Assembly: GCA_951640165.1 (NCBI GenBank)
Contig: OX621234.1
Span: 6,887,001 to 6,951,000, forward strand
Reading direction: 5' to 3'
Length of the DNA stretch: 64,000 bases
Source: Pseudoips prasinana
Lineage: Eukaryota; Arthropoda; Insecta; Lepidoptera; Nolidae
Shown here in pieces: positions 33,201-43,684 of this stretch. The notes below the pieces were generated by a model. It saw only the letters and a program-made list of their open reading frames with translations, had not been told where the DNA came from and did no database searches. Positions within the stretch are counted from its first letter, which is position 1, and every line of letters begins with the position of its first letter. Made by a program: the position numbers and the translations under genes.

Positions 33201-33692
33201 ATATTGTCATTAAGGCTTTTTCTCAGCAAGCGAAATTATCGTCAAGGGGCAATCTCACTTGATGGCAAGCGAAGATCCGCTTAAAAGATAACCGTGCGAA
33301 CCCAAACCTTTAACTTGAAAAGTCGCTAGGACTGAAGTAAAACTTAGATAGGTATACGAAAAGTTACTGGCTAGAAGACAAAGAGAAGAAGCAAATGGAT
33401 GTAGAGGAAAAACTTTCCCTTGCCCCTACAACTAACTAACTCCTCGTTCTATCTTCGCTACCTTCATAACTACCTCTCAAATTCAAATCACTCGATCACA
33501 CTTTTAGTAACGCTTTCGTCACGCATTTACTAGCTAAGTCCCAAAGTCAAGCGTATGTAAAGAAGTTTTACGTTAATAATTCCCTTTAACGCGTCCATAA
33601 CTCTATACCGTGACTCTGCAATTTACTTTATATCCTCGTATGGACAGTGGTTTATTGTGGTTCCTCCTAGTGAACCTGAACGACTCGAACTC
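33201..33692. other. Intron sequence, nothing recognised
   Basis: No exon or repeat identified. Confidence 0.5.
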
Positions 33693-33695
33693 TAA

Positions 33696-33935
33696 GGCTG
33701 AGATCTATAGAGCGTACTTAGACTTTGCTCAAACTTTACTTACGTAAAACTTTGCTAAATGTATGCTAAGCTTATACTTTGATTTGGTATTTATAGACTT
33801 TTTGAAGTTAAAATTATGCTTAGCATAAGCTAAGACAGACAAAGTCAAAACACCAATTGTAATTTCGTGACAAGCATTAACTTCTGTCTAAGTAAAGTCT
33901 GAGCAAAGTCTAAGTACGCTCTATAGATCTCAGCC
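33696..33935. mobile_element. 240-bp MITE, family M2, copy 1
   Basis: It begins GGCTGAGATCTATAGAGC and ends with the complement; the arms are about 45 bp. The left flank is TAA and the right flank is TTA. The second copy (47999-48238) is the same length and has TAA on both sides. Confidence 0.9.
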
Positions 33936-34720
33936 TTAGTTGTTCAAACCAACCAGTAGAAGTTTCAGAACCAACAGATTCCGTTCTCTCCGAAAACACT
34001 AGCGAGTACCAGACTTTAGACTCGCGCCTAGGTTATTGCTATTTTATTGCCTATTTTTGGTCATGACGCGGCATTAAAAGAAATTATAAAATACACTTTT
34101 ATGTACAGACGCCAGCACATCAAACTGCCAAATTTCCCCAATTGAAAGTGAACCTTATGCTTATGTGATAAAGTTATATTTAAGATATTTCTATAAAAGA
34201 AATTTGACGTATTGGAGTAGCTGGATGTGCTGGAGTCTGTACACGAATAAGAAATAAACATAATGTATAATGGACGGTCTGTACGTAAACTTTATGATGC
34301 CCAGGAATTGAATAACAAACAGTGCAACAAACTGTTCTAAACCAGAATTGGTTCATAATGAAACACTTGAACATTTTGTTCTAAATTAGTAAAGCAAATA
34401 CATACATACAGGGTCCAAATTCATTACTTTGCGAGATAATATGATATCTCATTCGCTCGAATGTAAATTCACATTTTAATGACCAAGACAACTTAATATT
34501 AGAACAGGAAAAGGTTTCCCTTTCTTTGTAAATGTAAATAATCAGGTGCTTTTCGTACAGAAATCATATCCTAAGAGCAAATAGAGTAAAATGATACTTT
34601 TTAAGCAAGTGTATCTTTCAGATACGCTTCGTTTGGACAGCGCGGCGCGGATTTAATCCAAAATCGCTACCAGACTACGACAGCTAAACAAATAGAAAGG
34701 ACAAAGCGGTAGACAAGCGG

Positions 34721-34742
34721 GTGGGGGGGGGGGGTGGGGGAG
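34721..34742. repeat. G-rich low-complexity tract
   Basis: A run of G interrupted by two T. No function is inferred. Confidence 0.9.
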
Positions 34743-34872
34743 GAGTCCTATCCGCTCACCCCGGACTCGTAGATATTATAGTGCACATATGCATCACAGT
34801 ATGAATCAATATGATATTGGTAATTTTCTTTGCTCATTAACAAACGTATATTTATACAAGTTTAAATACTTG

Positions 34873-35035
34873 ACTGCACGTGTGCAACGGCTAAGGCAGT
34901 CGATTCCCGCGCCGGACAACTATTTGTGCGACCCATAAATAGTTGTTCTGAGGCTGGATGTGATTTGTGTCCGTCTATTATATGTTTGTAAAGTACTCCG
35001 CGACACAGGGATTAGATTCCCTAGTACGCCCATCA
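34873..35035 (+). mobile_element. SINE family S4
   Basis: Parts shared with 62518-62668 (minus) include GGACAACTATTTGTG, AATAGTTGTTCTGAGGCTGG and CGCGACACAGGGATTAG. The 5' tRNA-like region carries GTCGATTCCCGCGCC. Confidence 0.6.
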
Positions 35036-35321
35036 ATGACTGCAGTCTTTCTTGTTTAAAATTAAGTAGTTAAAGTTATTTGTAACAACGAAAACGAGCG
35101 ACAATACTTTGGTTGAAAATATATACGGACACCCAAAACATGGAAGTAGGCCTGGAAATATAATATTTACTCCGGTGACGGCCAAAAATATCATCACCCC
35201 CTCTCATCCCTTTGGAATATCTAACAAAGCACGGGCAGTAGCGTTTTTCTGTGATCAATCGTCAAATTCCCATTGAAAATAAATAAAAATAAAAACAGTA
35301 CCACCCCATAACATTCCGTAC

Positions 35322-35512
35322 CAACTTACTTATCGTATGGGCAGTGGTTACCCTAGTGTCAGAGTTGTTCAAACCGCCTATTACGTCTCTGACATGGCAT
35401 AAAGACAACCGGGAGTGACAGCTTAACGTACCCTCTGAAGCACGGACACGCTTAGAAATTAAACTACTTCGGTGTTCACCCATCTATGGACTGACCGCTA
35501 GTTTGGTTGATA
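35322..35512 (+). repeat. Family S3 repeat
   Basis: It runs from ACTTACTTATCGTATGGGCA to TGGACTGACCGCTAG and is homologous to 26930-27172 with an internal gap. Confidence 0.7.
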
Positions 35513-35807
35513 TGACATGAAATCTTTACTCAAATATTTTTGACATATTGCCTGCTTTAAAATAAATAGTTTTCTACTAGGTAATCGTGAATTATGTAGT
35601 AAAAACCCCGCAATCGTAGTAAAATTTCGATTTCCGGACGGAGATTGCTTCGATTTGGTTGTACATGCGAACTCGATATTCTAGTTTTGATTATAACATT
35701 TCGCTATATGCGTTCGTCAATTGGATGTTATTTATTTGTAATAAGTAGGTAGGTATATGTACCTAAAAGTAAAATGTTTTATATAAATAAATACCTACTC
35801 AATTCAC

Positions 35808-36043
35808 GACAGGCCTGTGGCGTCTTTGGCAAATGCTTGCTTTTCACGCCGGAGGTCTTGGTTTCGATTCCCACCCAGGCCAGGTATTTGTGTGCATGAA
35901 CATGTCTGTTTGTCCTGAGTCTGGTTGTAATTATCTATATAAGTATGTATTTACAAAAGAAAAAGTAGTATATCAGTTATCTGGTTTCCATAGTACAAGC
36001 TCTGCTTAGTTTGGGATCAGAAGGCCGTGCGTAAATAATGTTC
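35808..36043 (+). mobile_element. SINE family S2, near-complete
   Basis: The tRNA-like head has GGCGTCTTTGGCAAATGC and the B box GGTTTCGATTCCCACC. The middle has CATGTCTGTTTGTCCTGAG. The 3' end reads CATAGTACAAGCTCTGC, TAGTTTGGGATCAG and GTGCGTAAATAATGTTC. Confidence 0.8.
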
Positions 36044-36993
36044 CAATTAATTAGCATTTTATAAAAAAAAGGGGAGGACAAACATTTTGGGGACTGCCGA
36101 TAGAAGTGAAAACTATTGTTTACACTTCTTATCCGCTCAATTGCTTTCTGCAACCACAGTTGCAAAATTTCAAATGCCTACCGTGCTCGCTGCAACCGTG
36201 GTTGCATTTTGACATTTTATTTTAAAATCATTATGATCCTTATTACAATGGCTTAGAGCTCTATTTAAACGTATCCAAAACAAATTCTAATACTAAGAGC
36301 ATAGACAAAACGTATTATTACCAACTTCACGGAACAAAAATATTCTAATATTGGTAGTTGAATCTCAGTGAGCGACTTTTAAAATATTATGTGTATTCTT
36401 TTTGTTCCGTGTTTTTTGTCATTCTTCCACATGAACAATATTCAAATGTGCATGATCATATCAAGTAATTCATCTAGTTTATCGATATATTAAATATTTA
36501 TGCACTTTTTAATTTAAATTTTCTGTAATTTTGATTTAGAACTCACACACTAACATTTACTCGTACCTCTAGTTTTAACGCTAATGGAATATTATTTATT
36601 TGAGCTTAAATAACCTAACATATACACTTTTGTACCTTATTTTACTGGCTGTACAGAACAGTCAAAACCTTCAAAATGCGCTTTTTAGGAAAACCATAAA
36701 TCAAGTTTTAGTTGAGGCGGGTTGAACGCTCGCCGTGCACCGAGAGCAGCTAGCACTCAAGGGCAAAAAAAATATATTTTAAAGCAATTGAGCGGTTATC
36801 TAAATAATTGAGATATACTCTTTGTATACTAATAACGCAAGAAGGTACAAACCTATATCTATGTACATATAGCTATTGGGAAGCGTGACGAATGACTGAA
36901 TTTGACGCTTAATATTCACCCAAAAAATTATCAACGCGGCTAAAAAAGTGTGCTCTTCGAAATCACCGCATGCACTTGGGAAATAATACCCTA
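36044..36993. other. Intron sequence, mostly unassigned
   Basis: 36075-36125 resembles 5050-5110. The remainder is AT-rich with no exon or known repeat. Confidence 0.5.
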
Positions 36994-37446
36994 GGGCTCT
37001 ACCGGCTAAGTCACCGAACATCGATTTCTTAAATGGCGTTCAAATAAAGGTTAAAAATGACTTAATCAAACGATTCCGGACCATTTATGACGTCACAGGT
37101 GCTCATGGAAGTCGATTTAACGACTGATTAAGTCATTTTTAACCTTTATTTATTTGAACGCCATTTAAGAAATTGATGTTCGGCGACTTAGGGCCAGCGC
37201 AGACAGAGAGGAGCGCAGCGGAGAGGATTTTATTAAGGCCCTATAAAATGAACATTAATATTATAGGAATTAAGTTCATATATGCTTGAACCTGACATAA
37301 AATGATCGAGCGGTCTCGGGAATATAAAGTTCAAGCATATATGCACTTTATTTAAATAATTTTAAAGTCGATTTTCTAGTGCCTTAGTAAAATCCTCTTC
37401 GCTGCGCTCCTCTCTGTCTGCGCTGGTCCTTAGCCGGTAGAGGCCC
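36994..37446. mobile_element. M1 MITE copy 2, with a second MITE nested inside
   Basis: The outer element matches 28471-28679 over both arms. Its right arm is split after CGGCGACTTA by a different element at 37191-37429 and resumes with GCCGGTAGAGGCCC. Confidence 0.88.
37191..37429. mobile_element. 239-bp MITE (PIF/Harbinger-like by target site), nested in M1
   Basis: Inverted ends of about 49 bp, starting GGGCCAGCGCAGACAGAG, with a few mismatches. It is flanked by TTA at 37188-37190 and 37430-37432. The internal region holds another imperfect inverted pair around TTCAAGCATATATGCAC. The 3-bp TTA duplication fits PIF/Harbinger, but there is no coding evidence. Confidence 0.85.
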
Positions 37447-37900
37447 TGTACCGCGGAAGAGTTTATAAACACGCACGGACACAAAGCGAAAAACTACATA
37501 CGGACAACACAAACAGTCAAATCAAAACACTCGAGCGCATTTGATTTAGCCTACAGTAAAAATATACCCAATTAACTTTCAATGTATGCACAATATTAAT
37601 AAAATTCCATGCGTTACAGTAGCACTATAGTAATGCATTGATTGTAACATAATTAAAGTAGTTTTTAATTTAATTATCTAATATCATGGAATACGTTGCC
37701 TTTCATGCAATTGCCATTCATTATCCCATAACATTAGCTATAGGTTTTATTATATCTATGACGGAATAGTTTTCTTTCCTACAATGATGGCACTAGGGCC
37801 CGCCACAATAATAATATTTAATTCTTGCCTTAATATAGGCAGAACCATTTAGACAAGATACTAAAAATTTGGATAATTTAACCTATAAAAATTATATCTG
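37447..37900. other. Intron sequence, nothing recognised
   Basis: AT-rich, no exon or repeat identified. Confidence 0.5.
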
Positions 37901-39003
37901 ACGGTCACCATAGCCTAGTTGGTAGTGCTCCTGCCTACGAAGCTGGTGGTCCTGGTTTCGAATCCCGGTAAGTGCAAATATTTGTGTGATGAGCACGAAT
38001 ATTTGTTTCTGAGTCATGGATGTTTTCTATGTATATATTTATTTATATCTATCTATATACAGTCTATTTTTCTTTACTTGTCTTATTGGGTAAACAAATA
38101 TGGCGTACTGGTAACCAAAGACAATTTATAGAGTTGGGAAATTATCGAATGAAGGACTGAACGAATTCATACAGCTGTAACCGAATGATTTTCGTAATGT
38201 AGGATTTCCTGACAAATAAATTTGTATTTTATCGACGTCCTTGAAGAATAGCCAAAGGTCGTCAGTCTAAAGAATAAAACCGTCCAAATCACAGAAAGAA
38301 TCAGCAGAATCCCGTAGAAAGCCAAATCGTTACACTTCAAACACACACAGAGAGCAACCGTAACGTACAACATAAAGCGAGGCGACGAGACGAATGACAG
38401 GACGTTTCCCGTCAACTCAAAAAATGTCACTTGTCAAATAATACTTTTAGTCTACGACCAGTTACAACAAAAACCTTGGTTTTTAAAAATAATTCCTTAC
38501 ATTACCATACACACATATAACTTGATATATTTATATATATATATATAAACATTCTGCTTTATTATTCAGGTTTTTTACAAAGATTATACAGTTCACACTG
38601 GTCAGAATCATTCATTCACTTTTCCCTTCTCTAAGTTCCAAAGACAAACTAGCATTATGGAATGTCAAATTGCCAATATAATTTTTAATCTGTGGCAATG
38701 GATTCTGATATTATTTTGATTTTACGAGAATTAATGTGTTTGGATGGTTAATTTGAAGCAGTTTTTGGTGTTATTTATATAGTACGTGTTTCTTCCAACA
38801 ATCAAGATGTTCATACCTAACTAAAAGTGCGTGAATGATGACGAAACTAGTGATTTTCGTACCGAGTAGTGTTTGTTTACCAAATAAGACAAGTAAGAAA
38901 AAATAGACTGTAAGTATGTATATCGTCGCCTGGTACCCATAGTACAAGCTTTGCTTAGTTTGGGGCTAGGAAGATCTGTGTGACATTGTCCCTAGATATT
39001 ATT
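37901..39003 (+). mobile_element. SINE family S2, split by an 851-bp DNA element
   Basis: The left part (37901-38059) has the tRNA-like head TAGCCTAGTTGGTAGTGC and GGTTTCGAATCCCGG. The right part (38913-39003) has TATCGTCGCCTGGTACCC, CTTTGCTTAGTTTGGGGC and GTGTGACATTGTCCC. Joined, they match 27712-27974. Confidence 0.85.
38060..38910. mobile_element. 851-bp TA-flanked DNA transposon without recognised transposase
   Basis: Inverted ends start CAGTCTATTTTTCTT on the left; the complement of the right end starts CAGTCTATTTTTTCTT. The ends continue for about 40 bp (CTTGTCTTATT, GGTAAACAAA). It is flanked by TA at 38058-38059 and 38911-38912. The CAGT start and TA site suggest the Tc1/mariner/pogo superfamily. 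An 87-codon open stretch on the minus strand (38167-38430) shows no recognised domain. Confidence 0.88.
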
Positions 39004-39044
39004 ATCTAAATATCTATATTTTTACTTAGAAATACTTAACTATA

Positions 39045-39271
39045 CGACGGCGTAGCCTGTTGGCGTGGGTGGCAAATGCTTGCATTTCACGACGGTCGTG
39101 AGTTCGATCCTCACCTAGGACAGATATTTGTGTGGATGGACATGTCTGTTTGTCCTTAGTCTGGATGTAATTATCTATATAAGTATGTATTTACAAAATA
39201 AAATTAGTATATGTAGTATATCAGTTATGGTCTGGTTTCCATAGTACAAGCTCTGCTTAGTTTGGGATACT
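39045..39271 (+). mobile_element. SINE family S2, near-complete
   Basis: Head GGCGTAGCCTGTTGGCGTGG and B box GAGTTCGATCCTCACC. The body has CATGTCTGTTTGTCCTTAG and the 3' end CAAGCTCTGCTTAGTTTGGG. It lies in tandem with the split S2 copy just upstream. Confidence 0.8.
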
Positions 39272-39295
39272 ACTGGGTCCCAGGATACTATTATT

Positions 39296-39365
39296 ATATT
39301 ATTACAAACATGTTCCGACTATTTACAAGCGCTTTTTAGAGTTTACGCGAAGAACATAACCTAAT
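39296..39365 (+). mobile_element. Element X 3' fragment
   Basis: It contains ACAAACATGTTCCGACTATT and ACAAGCGCTTTTTAGAG, matching the 3' half of element X at 6447-6729. Confidence 0.55.
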
Positions 39366-39901
39366 ACATGTAAGCAATAAGTACAATACACGCTCGATGT
39401 CAACCGGCAGACTGACAGTACCCAGAATTACAAACTATTATGGAGACCGAACATAAATAGTCTGCCGGATGACATTCGGCATGAATCAGTAATAAAATAA
39501 ATTTAAGTTAAAAAAATACTTATTAGATTTAATTTAATGTAATGTAAATATTTATAGAAGTAGTTAGTTATCTTTTGTTATAAGATAAATAGATGCTGTA
39601 CAGACTCGATCCTACAGTCAAACCGATTACACGGTTTTGTGGGACATATGTACAAACTTTTCAAAATATATTTGTATAAATAAATAAATAATAATAATAA
39701 TAATAATAACAACTTTGTTTAATTTTTTTATCAGTATAGTCAGCATATATTCATAATTAATTGGTTTTAGTTCTTAATACAAGGCGATAGAGTTTAAAAT
39801 GAGGTGGCTAACTATTATACCACTGTCCAATAGAGGGTTAACATTCATTAAATCTAAAAAGTTGTTATACATATAAAGGTACCTACTGTATAATTTTTTA
39901 T

Positions 39902-40078
39902 ATAGGAAGGCGACAAACGAGCAAGTGGGTCACCTGGTGGTTAGTGATCACCGCCACCCATGGACACTCACAACAACAAGGAGTCGCGGGTGTGTTGTCG
40001 GCCTTGAAAAGAGCCCGCAAACAAATGTTGCTGATACTCCCAACCCCTACCCCTATGAGCTCTGGCAGACGCAGAAAC
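39902..40078 (-). mobile_element. CR1/L2-like LINE 3' end
   Basis: Its reverse complement has GTGTCCATGGGTGGCGG, GATCACTAACCACCAGGTGA and GCTCGTTTGTCGCC. Upstream is a short piece rich in CGCAACAACAAGGAG. Confidence 0.65.
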
Positions 40079-40227
40079 AAAACGTTAAGTTATTAATGTT
40101 ATTATTAAGGGGTGTATTCTGTAAGGTGGAGGTACTTCTCTTTGAGCGAATGAACGTTGTGCTCTGCCTCTATTGAAAACTGTATCAAAGTAATCACTCA
40201 AATTTCGTGCGGTTAAATTTACCGCGT

Positions 40228-40584
40228 GATGACGTCTTCCCGGCCGAATTTCGGCCACGGCGGCCATTCTCAATGGAGATTAGCCAATTGCGCAGGACAT
40301 ATTATAGTGCACAAGTGTGTGCACAAGCACAGGGGCACTTTCTATTCCATCAATCTCATGACTAGCGACACGACCGGAAAGAGGTCAGGTACAGGACCGA
40401 CGGCTTTACGTGCTCTCCGAGGCACGGGGGTGTAATACTGCCAACTTCCAGACTTCGGGCTGATACTGAGAATTTTCTTTTTACGGAAAAATCCCTAAAT
40501 TACTTTTTGGCCCGACCCGGAATTTGAACCCAGGACCTCATTTTCTGCGGTTGAACACGCTACCGCTAAACCAACAATGCAGTC
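40228..40584 (-). mobile_element. Full-length SINE family S1, 357 bp, 13-bp target duplication
   Basis: It is flanked by AAATTTACCGCGT at 40215-40227 and 40585-40597. Minus strand: the tRNA-like head includes GGTTTAGCGGTAGCGTG (A-box region) and GGGTTCAAATTCCGGG (B box). The S1 body follows, with GCCGTCGGTCCTGTACC and ATGGAATAGAAAGTGCC, then GGCCGAAATTCGGCCGGG and a GACGTCATC end. This copy defines the ends of the family in the window. Confidence 0.92.
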
Positions 40585-40825
40585 AAATTTACCGCGTATA
40601 ACCTGAGTGGCATCTGTCGCTTTAGTTCGTTAGTGTGATGCTGCGGTTTATGTCTGTCATCATTTTAACCCTACTTTTTACAATGACAGAAATAGTAGAC
40701 CTGAGATTTTGCTTTAAGTTTTGTATTGCGAACCTAATTTCATATATATGTATGCAGTATTTAAAGACGGCCAAACATTATATCGCTAGAATGTAAAAAC
40801 AAAACTATAAATATCTTGGGACTCC

Positions 40826-40912
40826 TAACATACTGCACTCTGATCCCGAACTGGGCGGAATCTGTACTAAGACAACTGATAAACTACTTATATATTAATT
40901 AATGCATATATC
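40826..40912 (-). mobile_element. SINE S2 3' fragment, diverged
   Basis: It contains CTGATCCCGAACTGGGCGG and GACAACTGATAAACTAC. Confidence 0.45.
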
Positions 40913-40919
40913 ACACTAC

Positions 40920-41105
40920 TATTATAAAGGCGAAAGTTTGTAAGTGTGTATGTTTGTTACTTCTTAACGTCTAAACGGCTGGAGCAATAAGCTAACTCCA
41001 TACCAAATGTTATTACATTTGGTATGGAGTTAGCTGACACCCTGGATTAACACTAGGCTATAATTTATAAAGTTTAACGCGGGTAAAACCGCGGGGCACA
41101 GCTAG
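40920..41105 (-). repeat. Repeat with R1-like head, containing a hairpin
   Basis: The head at the right is the complement of CTAGCTGTGCCCCGCGG. The body has GCGAAAGTTTGTAAGTGTG and CCTGGATTAACACTAGGC. The same body occurs at 47527-47697 (minus), where the hairpin is not formed. Confidence 0.7.
40991..41034. repeat. Perfect hairpin, 20-bp arms, 4-nt loop
   Basis: The left arm starts GCTAACTCCATACC and the right arm is its exact complement, with the loop TATT. It lies within a dispersed repeat whose other copy (47590-47630) has only one arm. Confidence 0.92.
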
Positions 41106-41695
41106 TATTTTAAATGATCTCTTTTATGTAAAACATAATAATTACCTATTTAGATGGTTGGTATTCTATAAGTCTTAATTTATTTTACACATTTGTTTTG
41201 ATTAGCGAGGATCTTACTCGTGGAGACCTGCTAATCGCTTTCAGCTGCCTATGAATATCTTAAACGTTTATTTGCTATTGTGGTTGATGTACCTAACATC
41301 AGCCACACTGGTAAATGAATATTATTAATTCTTGATTAAATCGATATGGCATATCTGTATGTATTTTAAAATAAATCTTATTTCTTCCTTTACTTAGTAT
41401 TGTATAAACTTAGTAGTAACATCTTTCTATCTTATATTCTATCTCGTATTCTTCCTTACTTTAACATTGCATACTGAACTGAATAGCAATTAAGTAATAA
41501 AAATGTAAACAGAGCGAGAACGTTGCCGACAAACTGCTGTGCAGTTTGGCAAAAATGTCTAAAACTTAAATGTGTACTTTTTCAATAATAAATAAATAAA
41601 TAAAAAAAAAAATTAGTTGTTAAATGCAGTTGGTCTTCTTAATAAAATACATAAATAAATACACACCCAGACACAGAACAAAATATAATTATCGA
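41106..41695. other. Intron sequence, nothing recognised
   Basis: AT-rich, ending in an A-rich AAATAAATAAAT run near 41590. Confidence 0.5.
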
Positions 41696-41790
41696 GTTTA
41701 TCACTTAAAGATTGTCCTGGGATCGAACCCACGACATCTGGCTGAGCAGTCAGGGTCGCTAACCACTAGACCAAGACGCCAAGAGAATTT
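41696..41790 (-). mobile_element. tRNA-like SINE head
   Basis: Minus strand: GCGTCTTGGTCTAGTGG A-box-like region and GTGGGTTCGATCCCAGG B-box region. An intact tRNA fold was not convincing, and the following sequence is SINE-like. Confidence 0.5.
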
Positions 41791-41881
41791 AAGAGAGCTG
41801 GGTCAATAGATAAAATATATATTAAGTACGTTAAGAACATTATGATGGAACCAAAGTTAGCTAACATGTTATATAATAAAA

Positions 41882-42157
41882 CTAGCGGCCCGGTACGTGT
41901 TTCGCTACGTATAAGGCATAGTAATAAAAAAAAATACTATTAAGTTCATTCATTCAAACAAAAAAATATTTTAAATTGCTAGCTAGTAAAAACTACGATT
42001 TTACACTTTTTCAAGACTTTTTTTAAATTTTCTCTACGTACAAACCTTCCCTGGACTTCCACAAATAATTCAAGACCAAAATTAGCCAAATCGGTAGAGG
42101 CGTTGTTGAGTTATAACATTACAACGAAAAGTCGCATTGATTTTTATATATATAGAT
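41882..42157 (+). repeat. Interspersed repeat, family R2
   Basis: It runs from CTAGCGGCCCGGTACGTG to TTTTTATATATATAGATAG and is the most complete R2 copy together with 44948-45178. Confidence 0.78.
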
Positions 42158-42161
42158 AGAA

Positions 42162-42318
42162 TAAAATACGTAGACTTTAAAAAATCGCTTGTAGTAATAT
42201 AGTTCAGTACACATAATTATTTACCGTTACATAGATATTTAGGTACACGGATTGTATGAAAACATTTATAAAATTTATTTTATAATAGTGTAGTTAGTAT
42301 TAAGTTATTGTCAAAGAG
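42162..42318 (-). mobile_element. Element X fragment
   Basis: The reverse complement of the element X 3' half: ACGTAGACTTTAAAAAATCG, then GATATTTAGGTACACGG and AAGTTATTGTCAA. Confidence 0.6.
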
Positions 42319-42418
42319 TTTGTGTTTAGGTTTAATCATCGAAATAGTTTAAGCTATATGTTATGTTAAGATTATTATTTTACTTTATATAATTTAATAA
42401 AAGCTATAAATTAGTAAG

Positions 42419-43138
42419 TCTATGTCAGTTCTAGTTTGTCAGTAAGTGGACAGAACCAGTCCCAATTCACCGCGGCCACCTCGTATCCGGCGGCCGTCGC
42501 TAAGGGACACTCGCTCGATTCTCGAGTGTTGGTATTGGTTCTAATCTAACCTACCCAAGCAAATATGGTAACACAAGTCCAGCCTCACTGTGGGAGATAG
42601 GCCAACGTAGACAGTAACCGTGGGAGCCCCGGATATGCCATTCAGCGGGAATGAGCGCAATCCAAAACAAGACGTACTACTTTCATTTTGTGAAGATTTT
42701 GTGTAATGTTTTTCTATATTTTTTGCTTCCACCACCAGCCGGACAAACGCAGGTGAACGCGCGCCCCTTCAACGAATGTTCAAAATTTACAACGATCAGT
42801 TTGTGGGCGTCGACTGTTCTGTAACATCCAAATACTCTTTTAAAAAAGAAATACTACAAGTATTAAAGTCGGCGCCACAAACAAGACAAAAATGTAATAT
42901 AAATTTAAAAAGTTTTAGATATAGTTAGTTTACTTCTTTTTAGTTTAATTAGCTTCAGTTATTGTTATTTTTTTTTCATTTCTTCATTTATTTTTAGAAT
43001 ACTCACAACACAAAAACATGTCAATACGTGGAAAATGTGGTTAATATTGCAATTGTTACCCTAATTTTAAGCTTACTTTGTAAATATGTAAATTGCAATG
43101 TTGTTTATTTTCCCAAATAAAGTAAAATAAAATAAAAT
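42419..43138 (+). mobile_element. Possible non-autonomous LINE derivative
   Basis: It ends in a CCAAATAAAGTAAAATAAAA tail like the Jockey-like copy at 55755. The GC-richer front (CACCGCGGCCACCTCG, GCGGCCGTCGCTAAGG) may be a LINE 5' region. No reverse transcriptase motif is present and no target duplication was found. Confidence 0.4.
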
Positions 43139-43522
43139 GGTTCTTCGAAGGTTCCACAAACCTTGGTAGCTCATTAACATATGGACAAATCATGAAAAGA
43201 CCGGTACCTATAAAACGTACAGAGATTTAAAATTATGTTAGACACATAATAGGTGCCTGCGTCAATCGTGTTAGGTTGTGGCATTGCTAATATTTTGTTC
43301 TCGTAATACCTACATTGTCTTTATTTTTCATCGAATGTACCAATTATGTATTATTTTTTATCGAATGTATAAAATCACTTTTCTTTGTTAATACACTCAA
43401 TACGGCTTTGTGAATTCTTGTTAGTATAGTAATAAGCTTAAATTAAGTATCCTGTATTTCTCAGATAAATGAATGTATTCTTTATGAGAAATAAATGTCT
43501 TAAACCATAAAATAGTACTTAC
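43139..43522. other. Intron sequence next to exon 2
   Basis: AT-rich, no repeat recognised. The splice donor of Ptp61F exon 2 is at 43521-43522. Confidence 0.5.
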
Positions 43523-43684
43523 TGTCACAAAGTTGGCATTGATGTAGTCCCGCTCGCAGCGCTTCAGCACAACACGGGTGTGGTCGAAGGGGTTCACATC
43601 CCGGTAGCGGTTCAGGGGCTTGTTCTGTGGCTTCTTAGCTTCGTTCCAGGTGAAGCCATACCCCTGGCACTCGATCCCAATCCT
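43523..43684 (-). CDS. Ptp61F: Ptp61F-like protein tyrosine phosphatase, coding exon 2
   Basis: Minus-strand exon of 162 nt (54 codons), phase 0 at both ends. The acceptor is TTTGTCCCACAG (AG at 43686-43685) and the donor GTAAGT begins at 43522. It encodes RIGIECQGYGFTWNEAKK and then NRYRDVNPFDHTRVVLK, the phosphotyrosine-recognition loop motif of classical PTPs. It ends in RDYINANFVT, the DYINA motif. The next exon (958-1220) begins MERANRRYILTQGP, which continues this block exactly as in PTP1B. Codon use is GC-richer than the flanking introns, as expected for a conserved exon. Confidence 0.95.

Noticed and set aside
32719..33210. 163-codon minus-strand frame
   Set aside because: The frame is out of register with the LINE zinc-finger reading that explains the sequence.
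38167..38430. 87-codon frame as the transposase of the 851-bp element
   Set aside because: No DDE or DNA-binding motif is visible and the peptide is mostly hydrophobic.
41696..41790. tRNA gene on the minus strand
   Set aside because: A and B boxes are present but a full cloverleaf is not; SINE head is the better reading.
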